DNA of 64,000 nucleotides from positions 77,610 to 141,609 of the forward strand of contig CAZHEH010000004.1 of assembly GCA_964531695.1 (NCBI GenBank), in the 5' to 3' direction. Made by a program: the position numbers and the translations under genes. Position 1 is the first letter of the stretch; every line of letters begins with the position of its first letter. The DNA is from JAGXKT01 sp964531695 (GTDB taxonomy: Bacteria; Planctomycetota; Phycisphaerae; SM23-33). This document shows, piece by piece, positions 19,937 to 28,711 of this stretch. The notes under the pieces were generated by a model that saw nothing but the letters and a program-made list of their open reading frames with translations, searched no databases and had not been told where the DNA came from.

Positions 19937-21499
19937 TCACTCCTCGACGGGCGTGATGAACACGAATCGAGTAGCCCCCGTGGCGTCCCGGACGCGGAGC
20001 CGTATGCCGCCCTTCGCCTCAGCCGTGATGCGGCGAAATTCGGCCGGCGAGCCGACGTCCTTGCCGTCCACGTCCGTGATGACCATGCCGGGCACCAGGC
20101 CCTGATCGGCGGCATCCGAGCCCTCCTCGACTTCCGTGATCACCACGCCGTCGATCGGCTCATCGTAGCCGTACCGCTCGGCCATCTCCTCCGACAGCGA
20201 CGCGACCCGCAACCCGTATTCCTCGGCCGACGCGGTGGAGGGTGTCCCCGGCTCTCCGAACGCGGCCGCCATGTCCTCCGGCTGCTTCCCGACGGCGACC
20301 CCGACGGTCCGCTTGCGCCCTTCGCGGTACAGAATGAAGTCCGTCTTCTCGCCGGGGCGGATTCGGGCCACCGCGTTGCGCAGCTCGTTCACGTTGGCGA
20401 CATCCTCCTCGCCGATGCGAACGATGAAGTCTCCGACCTTGATTCCCGCCCGCTCGGCAGGGCTGTCCTCGGCAACTTGGGCGACCAGCGCCCCGCTCGT
20501 GCCGGGCAGGTCGAAACTCTCGGCCAGCTTCTCATCCACGTTCTGGATCCGCACGCCGAGATAGCCGCGGGTGACCTCGCCCTCCTCGACGAGCTGGACC
20601 ATGATGTCCCGCGTCATGTTCGACGGAATCGCGAAGCCGATGCCCTCGAAGCCGCCGCTGGCCGTGACGATCGAGTTGTTGATGCCGATGACCTCGCCGT
20701 GCATGTTCACCAGCGGGCCGCCGGAGTTGCCGCGGTTGATCGACGCGTCCGTCTGAAGGTAGTTCTGGTACATTTCCGTGTTGCTCGTGCGCCGGCCCTT
20801 GGCGGAGATGATGCCCGCGGTGACCGTCTGCGGGAAGCCGCGTGGGGCGCCGATGGCGATGACCCAGTCGCCGACCTCCGTGGCGTCGCTGTCGCCCAGC
20901 GGCGCGGCGACGAGCCGGTCCGGATCGATCTTCACGATCGCAACGTCGGTCAGCGGGTCGCGGCGGACCCACTCCGCCTCGAACGTGCGCTTGTCGGCCA
21001 GGACGATCTCGACCTCGCTGGCATCCCGCACGACGTGGTCGTTCGTGATGACATAACCGTTCTCGGCGTCCACGATGACCCCGCTGCCCAGCCCGTGCTG
21101 CTCGAAGAACGGGCTGCGCCGGCGCTCCTCGAATCGGCGCCGCATCTCCGGCGGCAGGTCCTCGAAGAACCGCCGGTAGAACTCGTCCATGTCGCCGCCG
21201 CGGCCGGGAAGCTGGGTGGGCGGACCCACGCGGACCTTCTTGGTCACACGAACCTCCACGACCGCCGGCTTGACCGCCTTGGCCACCGTGCGGAAGAGCT
21301 TCGAAAGCTCATCGTGCCGCGGCATCTCCTCGAGCTGCGCGCGGGCTTCCTCCGCTTCCTTGACGGCCGCCGCGGTCTCCTCGTCGTCCGCCCGGGCCAC
21401 CTGCATGCTTCCCACGAGCCACGGGGCGGACGCCGCCGCGCCCATGATGATCGCTGCAATGAGCAACAACGGTTTCCATCTCGAAATCCTGTCATGCAT
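19937..21499 (-). CDS. Periplasmic serine protease DegP/HtrA with two PDZ domains
   Basis: A 520-residue protein. An N-terminal hydrophobic segment (about 9-32) acts as a signal or anchor. The trypsin-like catalytic triad is His155 (ITNDHVV), Asp185 (LTDVAIVK) and Ser259 (RGNSGGP). PDZ1 (about 295-385) starts at RGYLGVRIQNVDEKLAESF and PDZ2 (about 430-515) includes GVVITEVEEGSDAADQGLVPGMVITDVDG. It degrades or refolds damaged envelope proteins. ATG at 21499 is chosen because AAAGGG sits upstream and the signal segment then begins the protein. It lies 134 bp upstream of hsp20-lon, completing a proteostasis block. Confidence 0.95.
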   Translation of the reverse strand: MHDRISRWKPLLLIAAIIMGAAASAPWLVGSMQVARADDEETAAAVKEAEEARAQLEEMPRHDELSKLFRTVAKAVKPAVVEVRVTKKVRVGPPTQLPGRGGDMDEFYRRFFEDLPPEMRRRFEERRRSPFFEQHGLGSGVIVDAENGYVITNDHVVRDASEVEIVLADKRTFEAEWVRRDPLTDVAIVKIDPDRLVAAPLGDSDATEVGDWVIAIGAPRGFPQTVTAGIISAKGRRTSNTEMYQNYLQTDASINRGNSGGPLVNMHGEVIGINNSIVTASGGFEGIGFAIPSNMTRDIMVQLVEEGEVTRGYLGVRIQNVDEKLAESFDLPGTSGALVAQVAEDSPAERAGIKVGDFIVRIGEEDVANVNELRNAVARIRPGEKTDFILYREGRKRTVGVAVGKQPEDMAAAFGEPGTPSTASAEEYGLRVASLSEEMAERYGYDEPIDGVVITEVEEGSDAADQGLVPGMVITDVDGKDVGSPAEFRRITAEAKGGIRLRVRDATGATRFVFITPVEE

Positions 21500-21584
21500 C
21501 TCTTGGACCCTTTCCTCTGTGCATGCTCTCGCCGGCCTTCCGTTCCGTTGCGAGCGTTGATCCGCTCCATCGACCGGCGCGCGA

Positions 21585-21590
21585 ATTATA
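21585..21590 (-). promoter_or_regulatory. Candidate -10 box upstream of htrA
   Basis: A perfect TATAAT on the minus strand, 86 nt before the htrA start. No convincing -35 TTGACA is seen 16-18 bp further upstream, where an AG-rich stretch lies instead. An alternative sigma factor or activator may be involved, which is inference. Confidence 0.4.
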
Positions 21591-21652
21591 TCCGATTCCC
21601 CTACTCTCTCCTTGTGTGTACGCACGGGCCCCCGGCACGGTTCCCGCCGGGC

Positions 21653-22579
21653 CTATCCGGCCACGACGCCCGCGCGGCGCAGTGTTTGCAGTACGAAACG
21701 GTCGAACGGCAGGTCCGTGGGCGCCGAGACGTACGTCGCCCCGCGTGTCTTGCAGGCCTGCTCGCAGCCCGACACGAACGTCGCGAAGCGTTCCTGCAGC
21801 GCGGCCCGGAGTGCGTCGTTCACGTCCAGCTCCAGCCGGCGCCCGGTCTCGGCGTCGCGCACGGACACCGGCCCGGAGGTCAGCGGCTCAACGTCCTCCG
21901 GGGCATGCACGTGGATGACCGTCACCTCGAAGCCGCCCGCCCGCAGGCAGGACAGCGCCTCGGGCAGCTCCTCGGCCGCGTCCAGCAGGTCGCTGACAAG
22001 CAGAAGCATGCCGCCCCGTCGCATTCGAGGGGTACCCGCGCGAGCCAGACGCGTGGCCGCCGACAACAGCTTCGTGCGCCCGGCCGGCCGCAGCGCCGCC
22101 AGGAACTCCAGTATCTCCAGAACCTGCAACCGGTTGCGACCGGATCGCAGCGACCCGCCCAGCCGGTCGGCAAAGGGCTGCACGACGACGCGCTCCAGCG
22201 CCCCCATCGCCACGTACGCCAGCGCGGCCGTCACTTGCCGCGCGTAGTCGAACTTGGCGGATCGCGCCGCCGCACCGGGCAGAGCCGGAGCCATCGATCC
22301 CGATGCGTCGAGCAGGATCACCACGTCGCGCTCGCGATGCTCATGGAACATCCGCAGCAGGAGCTTTTCCATGCGCGCGAAGTAGGACCAGTCGATGAAG
22401 CGGATGTCGTCGCCCGGGGCGTAGTCCCGATGGTCGGCGAACTCCAGCCCGTCGCCGAGCCCGCGCGAGCGACGCACGCCGGCCGCCCCCTGCGCGGCCA
22501 GCCGCTTGGCCAGCAGGTGCAGCCGCTCCAAGCGGGCCAGGAAGCCCTCATCGACGAAGTCGTAGCGGCGTGCGCTCAT
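21653..22579 (-). CDS. DUF58 (vWA-like) protein
   Basis: A 308-residue cytoplasmic protein of the DUF58 family. The signature is GLGDGLEFADHRDYAPGDDIRFIDWSYFARMEKLLLRMFHEHRERDVVILLDASGSM, with the MIDAS-type DxSxS as DASGS. DUF58 proteins usually sit next to MoxR-type ATPases and membrane vWA proteins and are linked to chaperone-like maturation of envelope complexes. No MoxR gene is next to this one. The start at 22579 is the ATG that directly precedes the conserved region. Confidence 0.88.
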   Translation of the reverse strand: MSARRYDFVDEGFLARLERLHLLAKRLAAQGAAGVRRSRGLGDGLEFADHRDYAPGDDIRFIDWSYFARMEKLLLRMFHEHRERDVVILLDASGSMAPALPGAAARSAKFDYARQVTAALAYVAMGALERVVVQPFADRLGGSLRSGRNRLQVLEILEFLAALRPAGRTKLLSAATRLARAGTPRMRRGGMLLLVSDLLDAAEELPEALSCLRAGGFEVTVIHVHAPEDVEPLTSGPVSVRDAETGRRLELDVNDALRAALQERFATFVSGCEQACKTRGATYVSAPTDLPFDRFVLQTLRRAGVVAG

Positions 22580-22623
22580 CGGCACTTCATGGTCCACGGC
22601 CAGTGGCGTTGACGCAAGCCCGC

Positions 22624-23340
22624 TCAACCCCCGCCGACGAGCCGGCGCTCGCGCGACAGCAGGGCGGCGCGCAGTTCGGCGGGGCCCGCCGCGTTCATGA
22701 CGGCGGCTCGGGCGTCGGCGCTGTCTACCATGCGGGCCAGGCGGGCCAGGACGTGAAGCTGGGTCCGTTCCTCCTTGCAGCAGACGAGGAAGAACAGCCG
22801 CGTCAGGGAGCCGTCCGGCGCCCCGAACGGGATGCCCGCTCCGGTCAGCCCGGCGACGACGAAGCTCTCGGCCACGTCGTACGGAAGCGGTCCGGGCGGA
22901 TGGGGCAGCGCGACGCCCGGCGCCACGGCCGTCGAGCAGAGGTCCTCCCGCCCGCGGACGTCCTCCAGAACGTCCTCCGGGGCGTACACGCGCTCGCACT
23001 CGACCGCCAAGTCCACCAGCCGCCGCAAAGCCGCATCTCGCGTGCGGGCGTCGAGCGGCGCCGCCAGGCCACCCTCGGGAATCAGCGGCAAGACAACCAG
23101 GCCCTCCGCGTCCATGCCGTGATGGGCCCGAACGCCCCGCTCGATCCGCTCCAGGCGGTCCGCGTCCAGCTCGTGGATTTGCTCCTCGACCCAGCGGTCG
23201 ATTTCGGCCTTGGTGAACAGGAATCGCCCACCGACCTTGCGGCAGGGCAGCCGGTCGCGCGACGCCAGCTTCTGCACCTCGCGCAAGTCGAGGTGGAGGT
23301 AGGCCGCCACCTGCTGATCGCTCAACTGCTCGTAGGGCAT
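22624..23340 (-). CDS. DNA-binding HTH fused to PTS IIA domain
   Basis: A 238-residue fusion. Residues 1-52 (LSDQQVAAYLHLDLREVQKLASRDRLPCRKVGGRFLFTKAEIDRWV) form an excisionase/MerR-like helix-turn-helix. Residues 75-235 match the PTS EIIA fructose/nitrogen family, with the phospho-accepting histidine in GVALPHPPG. The combination suggests a regulator whose DNA binding responds to phosphorylation. No PTS transporter genes are near. The gene is 44 bp upstream of the DUF58 gene and divergent from the coiled-coil membrane protein at 23525, separated by a 184-bp region. Confidence 0.83.
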   Translation of the reverse strand: MPYEQLSDQQVAAYLHLDLREVQKLASRDRLPCRKVGGRFLFTKAEIDRWVEEQIHELDADRLERIERGVRAHHGMDAEGLVVLPLIPEGGLAAPLDARTRDAALRRLVDLAVECERVYAPEDVLEDVRGREDLCSTAVAPGVALPHPPGPLPYDVAESFVVAGLTGAGIPFGAPDGSLTRLFFLVCCKEERTQLHVLARLARMVDSADARAAVMNAAGPAELRAALLSRERRLVGGG

Positions 23341-23424
23341 CGTGGGCTCCCGTGGCGGCGGATATGCTACGCCGGCCCCGCCCCGCCTACAAGCCCCACC
23401 CGGCTCCCACGCCGTTTCCGCCCG

Positions 23425-23453
23425 TTGACTTTGGGCCCGTCCTGATCTAGACT
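23425..23453 (+). promoter_or_regulatory. Promoter for the gene at 23525
   Basis: The -35 TTGACT (23425-23430, 5/6) and -10 TAGACT (23448-23453, 4/6) are 17 bp apart, about 71 nt before the ATG at 23525. Confidence 0.65.
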
Positions 23454-23524
23454 TAGGTGTATGGCCTGACCGGACTCGTGCCGCCCGGATCGTATGGCGC
23501 CACGTCCACGGAAGGAGCATCTCT

Positions 23525-24562
23525 ATGGCGAATGACGCGAAGACCTCGCAGTGGATCGGCGGATGGGGGGGGGCCGCGCTCATCGCGTCCCTCGTCGTCG
23601 CGGGATTGGCGATCTTGGCATGCGTGCTCTTGGCCGTCATAGCCGGCGTCAACGGCGTCTGGAGCACGATGGCCGCGTACGTCGTGCTCCTCGCGGCCTT
23701 GGTGGCCGCGGGACTATGGTGCGTGGTCCTGCACCGGGTGCTGGGCGTGATCGTCCGCAACGAGGAAGGCGTGCAGGCCACGGCCCAGCGGCTCAGCCGC
23801 GTGGAATCTCTTCTGGAGAGCCAGATCGGCTCGCTCCGAAAGCTGGTCGAGTTGGAAAGCTTGTCCGACCGGGCCAAGAGCTTGGTCTTCCGCGAGGCGG
23901 AGACACAGGCGCTGCGCGAAGCGATCCACCACGAGGTGATGCAGCAGAACTACGATGGAGCCGCCAAGATCATCGACGCCGCCGAGCGGCAGCTTGGCTA
24001 CGGCCCCGAGGCCGAGAAGCTCCGCGGGGAGTTGACCCAGTCCCAGCAGCGTTCGCTCGGGGAGAGAATCGACGCGGCCGTGGCACGCATCGACGACCTG
24101 GTGGCCGGCCAGGATTGGCCCGCCGCCTACCGGCAGGCCCAACGGCTGATGGGGCTGTTCCCGGACGACGAGAAGGTCCAAGGCCTGCCCGAACGCATCA
24201 CCACGGCCCGCAACGAGTACAAGCGAGGACTGCTCACCGACTACGCCGAGGCCGTGCGCCGCAATGACGTTGACCGCGGCATCGAACTGCTCCATCGGCT
24301 CGACGCCTACTTGACGCCCCAGGAGGCGGCCGCGCTGGAGGAATCCGCCCGCGGCGTGTTCAAGGAGAAGCTCCACACGCTGGGCGTGCAGTTCTCGATC
24401 CTGGTGTCGGATCATCGCTGGTCGGACGCGCTGACCACGGGCGAGCAGATCATCCGGGAGTTCCCCAATTCCCGCATGGCCCAGGAGGTTCGCGAGAAGC
24501 TGGACCTCCTCCGCAGCTACGCCGCCCAGGGCGCTCCGGGCTCCGGCGCTCGCACCGGCTGA
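23525..24562 (+). CDS. Two-TM membrane protein with helical C-terminal domain
   Basis: A 345-residue protein of unknown function. Two transmembrane helices lie at about 17-43 and 50-75. A coiled-coil stretch (EEGVQATAQRLSRVESLLESQIGSLRKLVELESLSDRAKSL) follows, then a TPR-like helical domain to the end (for example DWPAAYRQAQRLMGLFPDDEKVQGLPERI and HRWSDALTTGEQIIREFPNSRMAQEVREKL). AAGGAG stands at good spacing before the ATG, and a good promoter lies upstream. A run of nine G bases at 23565-23573 falls in codons 14-17. Confidence 0.8.
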   Translation: MANDAKTSQWIGGWGGAALIASLVVAGLAILACVLLAVIAGVNGVWSTMAAYVVLLAALVAAGLWCVVLHRVLGVIVRNEEGVQATAQRLSRVESLLESQIGSLRKLVELESLSDRAKSLVFREAETQALREAIHHEVMQQNYDGAAKIIDAAERQLGYGPEAEKLRGELTQSQQRSLGERIDAAVARIDDLVAGQDWPAAYRQAQRLMGLFPDDEKVQGLPERITTARNEYKRGLLTDYAEAVRRNDVDRGIELLHRLDAYLTPQEAAALEESARGVFKEKLHTLGVQFSILVSDHRWSDALTTGEQIIREFPNSRMAQEVREKLDLLRSYAAQGAPGSGARTG

Positions 24563-24663
24563 TTTCCGGACGGATTCCGCCCCCCGGACGCGCCCCCGCG
24601 CAAGGTGAATACTAGATTCAGTGTAGAGTCACCGCGCGGGACCGCGCGGGAGGAGGAACGTGC

Positions 24664-25017
24664 TTGGACGTGCGCTCCGTTTGCGTCACCAGCGACTGCG
24701 GGATCGCCGCCCGCCTGCCCCAACGGGCGGCCGCGGATCCGTCGGCGTCCCGGGAGCAGGATCCGCACGCGGGTCCGGTGACGTCCGCGGCGCAGCAGGC
24801 CGAGTCGGTCGGTAGCACAATCGACTCCTTGCTGGCCTCCGTTGTGGAGGCGAGTCGCGCCCAGGGCCGCCCGAGCGCCCACTCCTCCGACGCCGAGGCG
24901 GACAGCGCCGCCGATGTCCGCCGTTCGGCCGACGAACTCAGCCGCCTGATCACCGCACTGGCCGAGAGGTACGAACAGGCCAAGCAGGAGGGCATCGGGC
25001 TGGACTGGGTGGCCTGA
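24664..25017 (+). CDS. Hypothetical protein, TTG start
   Basis: A 117-residue protein that I do not recognise. The TTG at 24664 has the strong ribosome site AGGAGGA at 24651-24657, which argues that the gene is real. The N-terminal half is Ala/Ser-rich and low in structure. The C-terminal half (DVRRSADELSRLITALAERYEQAKQEGIGLDWV) is predicted helical and could form a coiled coil. There is no signal peptide. It lies between the two-TM protein and metG. Upstream, an 11-bp direct repeat (ACCGCGCGGGA) at about 24630-24651 abuts the ribosome site. Confidence 0.55.
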   Translation: MDVRSVCVTSDCGIAARLPQRAAADPSASREQDPHAGPVTSAAQQAESVGSTIDSLLASVVEASRAQGRPSAHSSDAEADSAADVRRSADELSRLITALAERYEQAKQEGIGLDWVA

Positions 25018-25041
25018 GGGGCCTGCGGTCCCCGCGGCAAG

Positions 25042-25076
25042 GCCGCTCCCGACAGGACGCACCGGCCGGGAGCGGC
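25042..25076 (+). terminator. Strong hairpin between the 117-aa gene and metG
   Basis: GCCGCTCCC (25042-25050) pairs perfectly with GGGAGCGGC (25068-25076) across a 17-nt loop. It is followed by TTGACTATG, without a clear T-run. It may act as a terminator or RNA-stability element before metG. No T-box features were recognised. Confidence 0.4.
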
Positions 25077-25166
25077 TTGACTATGCGCTCATCGCGGCCC
25101 CGACGCGGCCGGCGTTCGGCGTGACCGGGCTTGATTTTGCTCGCCATATCGCCATTCTCTACATGC

Positions 25167-26726
25167 ATGCCCGAAACCTACTACGTCACGACGCCGATCT
25201 ACTACGTCAACGACTCCCCGCACATCGGCCACGCCTACACGACGATCGCGGCCGACGTGCTGGCCCGCTACTGGCGCGCGGCCGGGCGAGACGTGCGGTT
25301 CCAGACCGGCACGGACGAGCACGGCATCAAGATCGTCAAGGCCGCGGGCGAAAAGGGCGTGACGCCACAGGAACTGGCCGACGACGTGGTCGTCCATTTC
25401 CAGCAGCTTTGGGACGACCTGGAGATCAGCCACGACACGTTCATCCGCACCTCGGAGCCGCGCCACGAGCAGCGCGTGCAATCCCTCGTGCGGCGGCTGC
25501 TCGAGGCGGACGAGATCTACCTCGGCGAGTACGAGGGCTGGTACGACGAGGGGCAGGAGGAATTCGTCACCGAGTCCACCGCCCGAGACAACGACTACAA
25601 GAGCCCGATCAGCGGCAAGCCGCTCACCCGGTACTCCGAGCCGAGCTACTTCTTCCGACTGACGAAGTGGGTCGAGCCGCTCATCGCGTACATCGAGCAG
25701 AGCCCCGGCTTCATCCAGCCGGTCGCCCGCCGAAACGAGGTGGTCAGCAAGCTCCGCATGGGCATCGAGGACCTGAGCATCTCCCGCGAGCGGGCCAAGC
25801 TGGGCAACTGGGGCGTGCTGATGCCCAACGACGAGACGCACTCCGTCTACGTCTGGATCGACGCATTGAGCAACTACTACACCGGCTGCGGCCTGCCGGA
25901 GATCGGCGACGAGCACGACGGCGGCGCCGCCCGCTACTGGCCCGCCGACGTGCATCTGATCGGCAAGGACATCCTGTGGTTCCATGCCGTCTACTGGCCC
26001 TGCATGCTGATGGCCCTGGACATCCCCCTGCCCCGGTGCATCTTCGCCCACGGCTGGTGGACCAGCGAGGGCCGCAAGATGTCCAAGAGCTTGGGCAACT
26101 TCATCTCGCGCCAGGTCATCGCCGAGCTGTGCGAGGAGTACAGCGTCGACGTGTTCCGCTATTACCTGCTGCGGGCCGTGACGTTCGGCCTCGACGGAGA
26201 CTTCTCGCACGACGACCTGCGGGAGCGGTACAACGGCGAGCTAGCCAACGGGCTCGGCAACCTGCTCAGCCGAACGGTCAACATGATCTCGCGCTACTGC
26301 GAGGCGTCCGTGCCCGCGCCCGAGGCGGACGTCGCCGAGGCGCAGGAGGTCCGCCAGGCGGCCGAGGCGTTGACCTCCGGCGGCCCCGAGGCCATGGCCG
26401 CATGCCAGTTCCATCTGTATCTTGAGAAAATGCAAGGCCTAGTGGCGGCCACCAACCGCTTCATCGACGTGACCAAGCCCTTCCAACTCGCCAAGGACGA
26501 AACTCAGCGGGAGCGGCTGGCGACGATCCTCTACACGTGCGCCGAGGCCGTGCGGATCGCCCTGTTGCACCTTCGCCCGTTCATGCCCGCCACGGCCGGT
26601 CGCGGCCTGGCGCAGCTCGGGCTTCAAGTGCCGGACGCTCCGCTGGCCGAGGCCGCCGCTTGGGGCGCACTGTCACCCGGAACGACCGTCAACAAGGGCG
26701 AAGGCCTCTTCCCACGGAAGCAGTGA
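25167..26726 (+). CDS. metG: Methionyl-tRNA synthetase
   Basis: A 519-residue class I synthetase that charges tRNA-Met. The HIGH signature is SPHIGHAYTT and the KMSKS signature is GRKMSKSLGN. The family blocks TGTDEHGIKI, EPSYFFRLTKW and YVWIDALSNYYTG are in order. The length indicates the short form without the C-terminal tRNA-binding domain. The zinc-knuckle cysteines of the MetG1 type are not seen after the EGWYDEGQEEFV segment, so this is the MetG2-like, zinc-free type. The ATG at 25167 begins MPETYYVTTPIYYVN. Its TGA overlaps the ATG of the next gene by one base. Confidence 0.97.
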   Translation: MPETYYVTTPIYYVNDSPHIGHAYTTIAADVLARYWRAAGRDVRFQTGTDEHGIKIVKAAGEKGVTPQELADDVVVHFQQLWDDLEISHDTFIRTSEPRHEQRVQSLVRRLLEADEIYLGEYEGWYDEGQEEFVTESTARDNDYKSPISGKPLTRYSEPSYFFRLTKWVEPLIAYIEQSPGFIQPVARRNEVVSKLRMGIEDLSISRERAKLGNWGVLMPNDETHSVYVWIDALSNYYTGCGLPEIGDEHDGGAARYWPADVHLIGKDILWFHAVYWPCMLMALDIPLPRCIFAHGWWTSEGRKMSKSLGNFISRQVIAELCEEYSVDVFRYYLLRAVTFGLDGDFSHDDLRERYNGELANGLGNLLSRTVNMISRYCEASVPAPEADVAEAQEVRQAAEALTSGGPEAMAACQFHLYLEKMQGLVAATNRFIDVTKPFQLAKDETQRERLATILYTCAEAVRIALLHLRPFMPATAGRGLAQLGLQVPDAPLAEAAAWGALSPGTTVNKGEGLFPRKQ

Positions 26727-27118
26727 TGGTGGACGAGCCCGAGAAGTCAATGGAGCAGGTCATCCGCGAGGACGGCCGCTATCCGCCCGAGGCGTTCGGG
26801 TTCCTCCACGAGGGGCTGAGCCGCGCGGTGGGCGAGGTCTACGGCGAGTCCCCCCCGCCGGGCCAGCACCACGTGAGCGGCAGCCAGCTTTGCGAGTCGC
26901 TGCGGCGACTTGCGATCGACAAGTGGGGCATGCTGGCTCGGGCGGTGCTCGCGCGTTGGAATATCCGCAGAACCATCGACTTCGGACAGATGGTCTACCT
27001 GCTCGTCGACAACGGGTTCATGCGGAAGACGAACGAGGACAGCATCGAGGACTTCCGGGACGTGTACGACTTCGCCGACGCGTTCGAGTTGGGGGAGGAC
27101 TTCGACCTACGCGAATGA
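26726..27118 (+). CDS. Minf_1886-family protein
   Basis: A 130-residue soluble protein. The pattern IREDGRYPPEAFGFLHEGLSRAVGEVYG, HHVSGSQLCESLRRLAIDKWGMLARAVLARWNIRRTIDFGQMVYLLVDNGFMRKTNEDSIEDFRDVYDFADAF is typical of the Minf_1886 family found across the PVC group (planctomycetes, verrucomicrobia and relatives). Function is not known. It starts at 26726, sharing the A of the metG stop (TGATG), so translation is probably coupled to metG. Confidence 0.85.
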   Translation: MVDEPEKSMEQVIREDGRYPPEAFGFLHEGLSRAVGEVYGESPPPGQHHVSGSQLCESLRRLAIDKWGMLARAVLARWNIRRTIDFGQMVYLLVDNGFMRKTNEDSIEDFRDVYDFADAFELGEDFDLRE

Positions 27119-27324
27119 GCCGCAAGCCCCGCGACAGCAAGAGCCCGGCCTCCCGCTCAGACGGGAAGCCGGCCCCCGAGACGCCGGAGCCGCCGATCAA
27201 CCGCATCGACGGGGTGCCGGACGTCTCCGCGCGCCGCCCATGGTGGAAATACGCGATCGTGGCCGGGATCTTCCTGGTCTGGGCAGGGTTCCTCCTGTAC
27301 TGTGGGCTGGCCGCGAACGTCTGA
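27115..27324 (+). CDS. Small single-pass membrane protein
   Basis: A 69-residue protein. A charged, Pro-rich N-terminal half is followed by one transmembrane helix (WWKYAIVAGIFLVWAGFLLYCGLAANV) at the C-terminus, so it looks tail-anchored. The ATG at 27115 overlaps the previous stop as ATGA, which suggests coupling to the Minf_1886 gene. Function unknown. Confidence 0.72.
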   Translation: MSRKPRDSKSPASRSDGKPAPETPEPPINRIDGVPDVSARRPWWKYAIVAGIFLVWAGFLLYCGLAANV

Positions 27325-27366
27325 GCGCTGTCGCGCCCCCAGGGAGGAGACGACAAGGAACACGGC

Positions 27367-28344
27367 ATGATACCGTTCACCTCACGCCGAGCTGCTCTGT
27401 TGACTGGCCTGCTCGTATGCGCCGTGCTCGGGGCAGCCGGTTGTCAGCCCGCGGACGACTCGCTCGCCGAAGGCGGCGGCGAGGTCATCCAGGCGCCGGC
27501 CGACAGCATCAGCATCTACCAACTCGCCGGGCGGCTGGCCATGAAGGTCATCCGCGCGTCGCACTGCTCGGGCACGCTGAGCGACGGCGAGCACACGGTG
27601 GTCGTGTTTGCCGACCCGAACGGTCAGGTCCACCTGGACGGGCGGGCCATCGGGCCGGACGGCGGAATTGCCGAGGTCCGCGGCATGCTGTTCGTGTCCG
27701 ACGCCCACGCGGCGCCGCTGCTCCGGGCGGTGCGGCTTGCCCGCGCGGCGGCGCGGCCCCGACCTCAGCCCGAGCGGCCCGAGCCCCGGCGTCGGCCCGC
27801 CGCCAAGGGCTGCATCGTGATCGACCCCGGCCACGGCGGGAAGGACCCCGGCTGCACGAGCGTCTACGGGTTGCCCGAGAAGGCGGTGAACCTGCCCGTC
27901 TCGCTCCGAGTGTCCAAGCTGCTCCGCGACCGCGGCTACAAGGTCATCTTGACCCGGAGCGACGATACGTTCATCGAACTGAATGAGCGGGCGGCGATCG
28001 CCAACCGCAACGGGGCCGACCTGTTCCTCAGCATCCACGCCGATTGGGCCGAGAACGCCGGCGCACGCGGGTCCACCCTCTATGTCGCCCGCGCCGCCAC
28101 GGGCGACTCGCTTTCACTCGCGGCCGCGTGCGAGTCCCGTCTCGGCGGGGTCTGCTCCCACAGCCGGGGCACGAGACGGGCCGATTTCCGTGTGTTGGTC
28201 CGCACGAGCTGCCCGGCCGCCCTCATCGAGCTGGGCTTCATGTCCAACCACGTCGAGGCCCGCAAACTGGCCGACGCCGCCTACCAGGATCGCCTGGCGG
28301 ACGCCGTCGCCGCCGCGGCGGAGGATTTCCTCTCCTCCCGCTGA
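27367..28344 (+). CDS. N-acetylmuramoyl-L-alanine amidase (Amidase_3), putative lipoprotein
   Basis: A 325-residue zinc amidase that cuts the bond between MurNAc and the peptide stem of peptidoglycan. The N-terminus has a signal sequence with a lipobox-like LGAAGC. The Amidase_3 domain covers about 152-323. Zinc ligands and the catalytic Glu are His in DPGHGGKDPG, Glu in YGLPEKAVNL, His in LFLSIHADW and Glu in CPAALIELGFMSN. The region before it (about 35-120) may be an AMIN-like or copper-amine-oxidase-like fold; I cannot assign it. It supports active peptidoglycan turnover, in keeping with the dcw cluster downstream. Confidence 0.92.
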   Translation: MIPFTSRRAALLTGLLVCAVLGAAGCQPADDSLAEGGGEVIQAPADSISIYQLAGRLAMKVIRASHCSGTLSDGEHTVVVFADPNGQVHLDGRAIGPDGGIAEVRGMLFVSDAHAAPLLRAVRLARAAARPRPQPERPEPRRRPAAKGCIVIDPGHGGKDPGCTSVYGLPEKAVNLPVSLRVSKLLRDRGYKVILTRSDDTFIELNERAAIANRNGADLFLSIHADWAENAGARGSTLYVARAATGDSLSLAAACESRLGGVCSHSRGTRRADFRVLVRTSCPAALIELGFMSNHVEARKLADAAYQDRLADAVAAAAEDFLSSR

Positions 28345-28448
28345 ACGGCCGCAAGTCCATGCTTTCCGCGACTTTCCCTCGCCGCCTGTTCAAGGCCCGG
28401 CTTTGCCCCTCCGATATCCGTATCGTACCTTCCGGCGCGGAGGAAGCG

Positions 28449-28643
28449 ATGCCACACACCTACCGAATACGATACCGGCACGGCGCGGGTCAGGCGGAGG
28501 ATGAGACGGTCGTGGAGGCCAACAGCCCCGTTGAGGCCATGGTGAAGTTCCGCCACACTCGCAACGGCCGGCCGCGCGACGCCTGGCCGGCGGACGACGT
28601 GCTCAGCGTCTGCCCCGACGGCTGCGGCGAACCGGCCTGGTGA
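28449..28643 (+). CDS. Small hypothetical protein (64 aa)
   Basis: A 64-residue protein beginning MPHTYRIRYRHGAGQAEDETVVEANSPVEAMVKFRHTR. It reads like a small beta-rich domain with a CPDGCG motif near the end. A strong GGAGGAAG ribosome site stands before the ATG at 28449, which supports it as a gene. It is 104 bp after the amidase gene. I do not recognise a function. Confidence 0.6.
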   Translation: MPHTYRIRYRHGAGQAEDETVVEANSPVEAMVKFRHTRNGRPRDAWPADDVLSVCPDGCGEPAW

Positions 28644-28711
28644 CCTCTCCGCCTGGGAGCGATGCGACGCGCCCGCGGCACCGGCGGACGTGGCCGATTG
28701 CCTCAGGCGGG

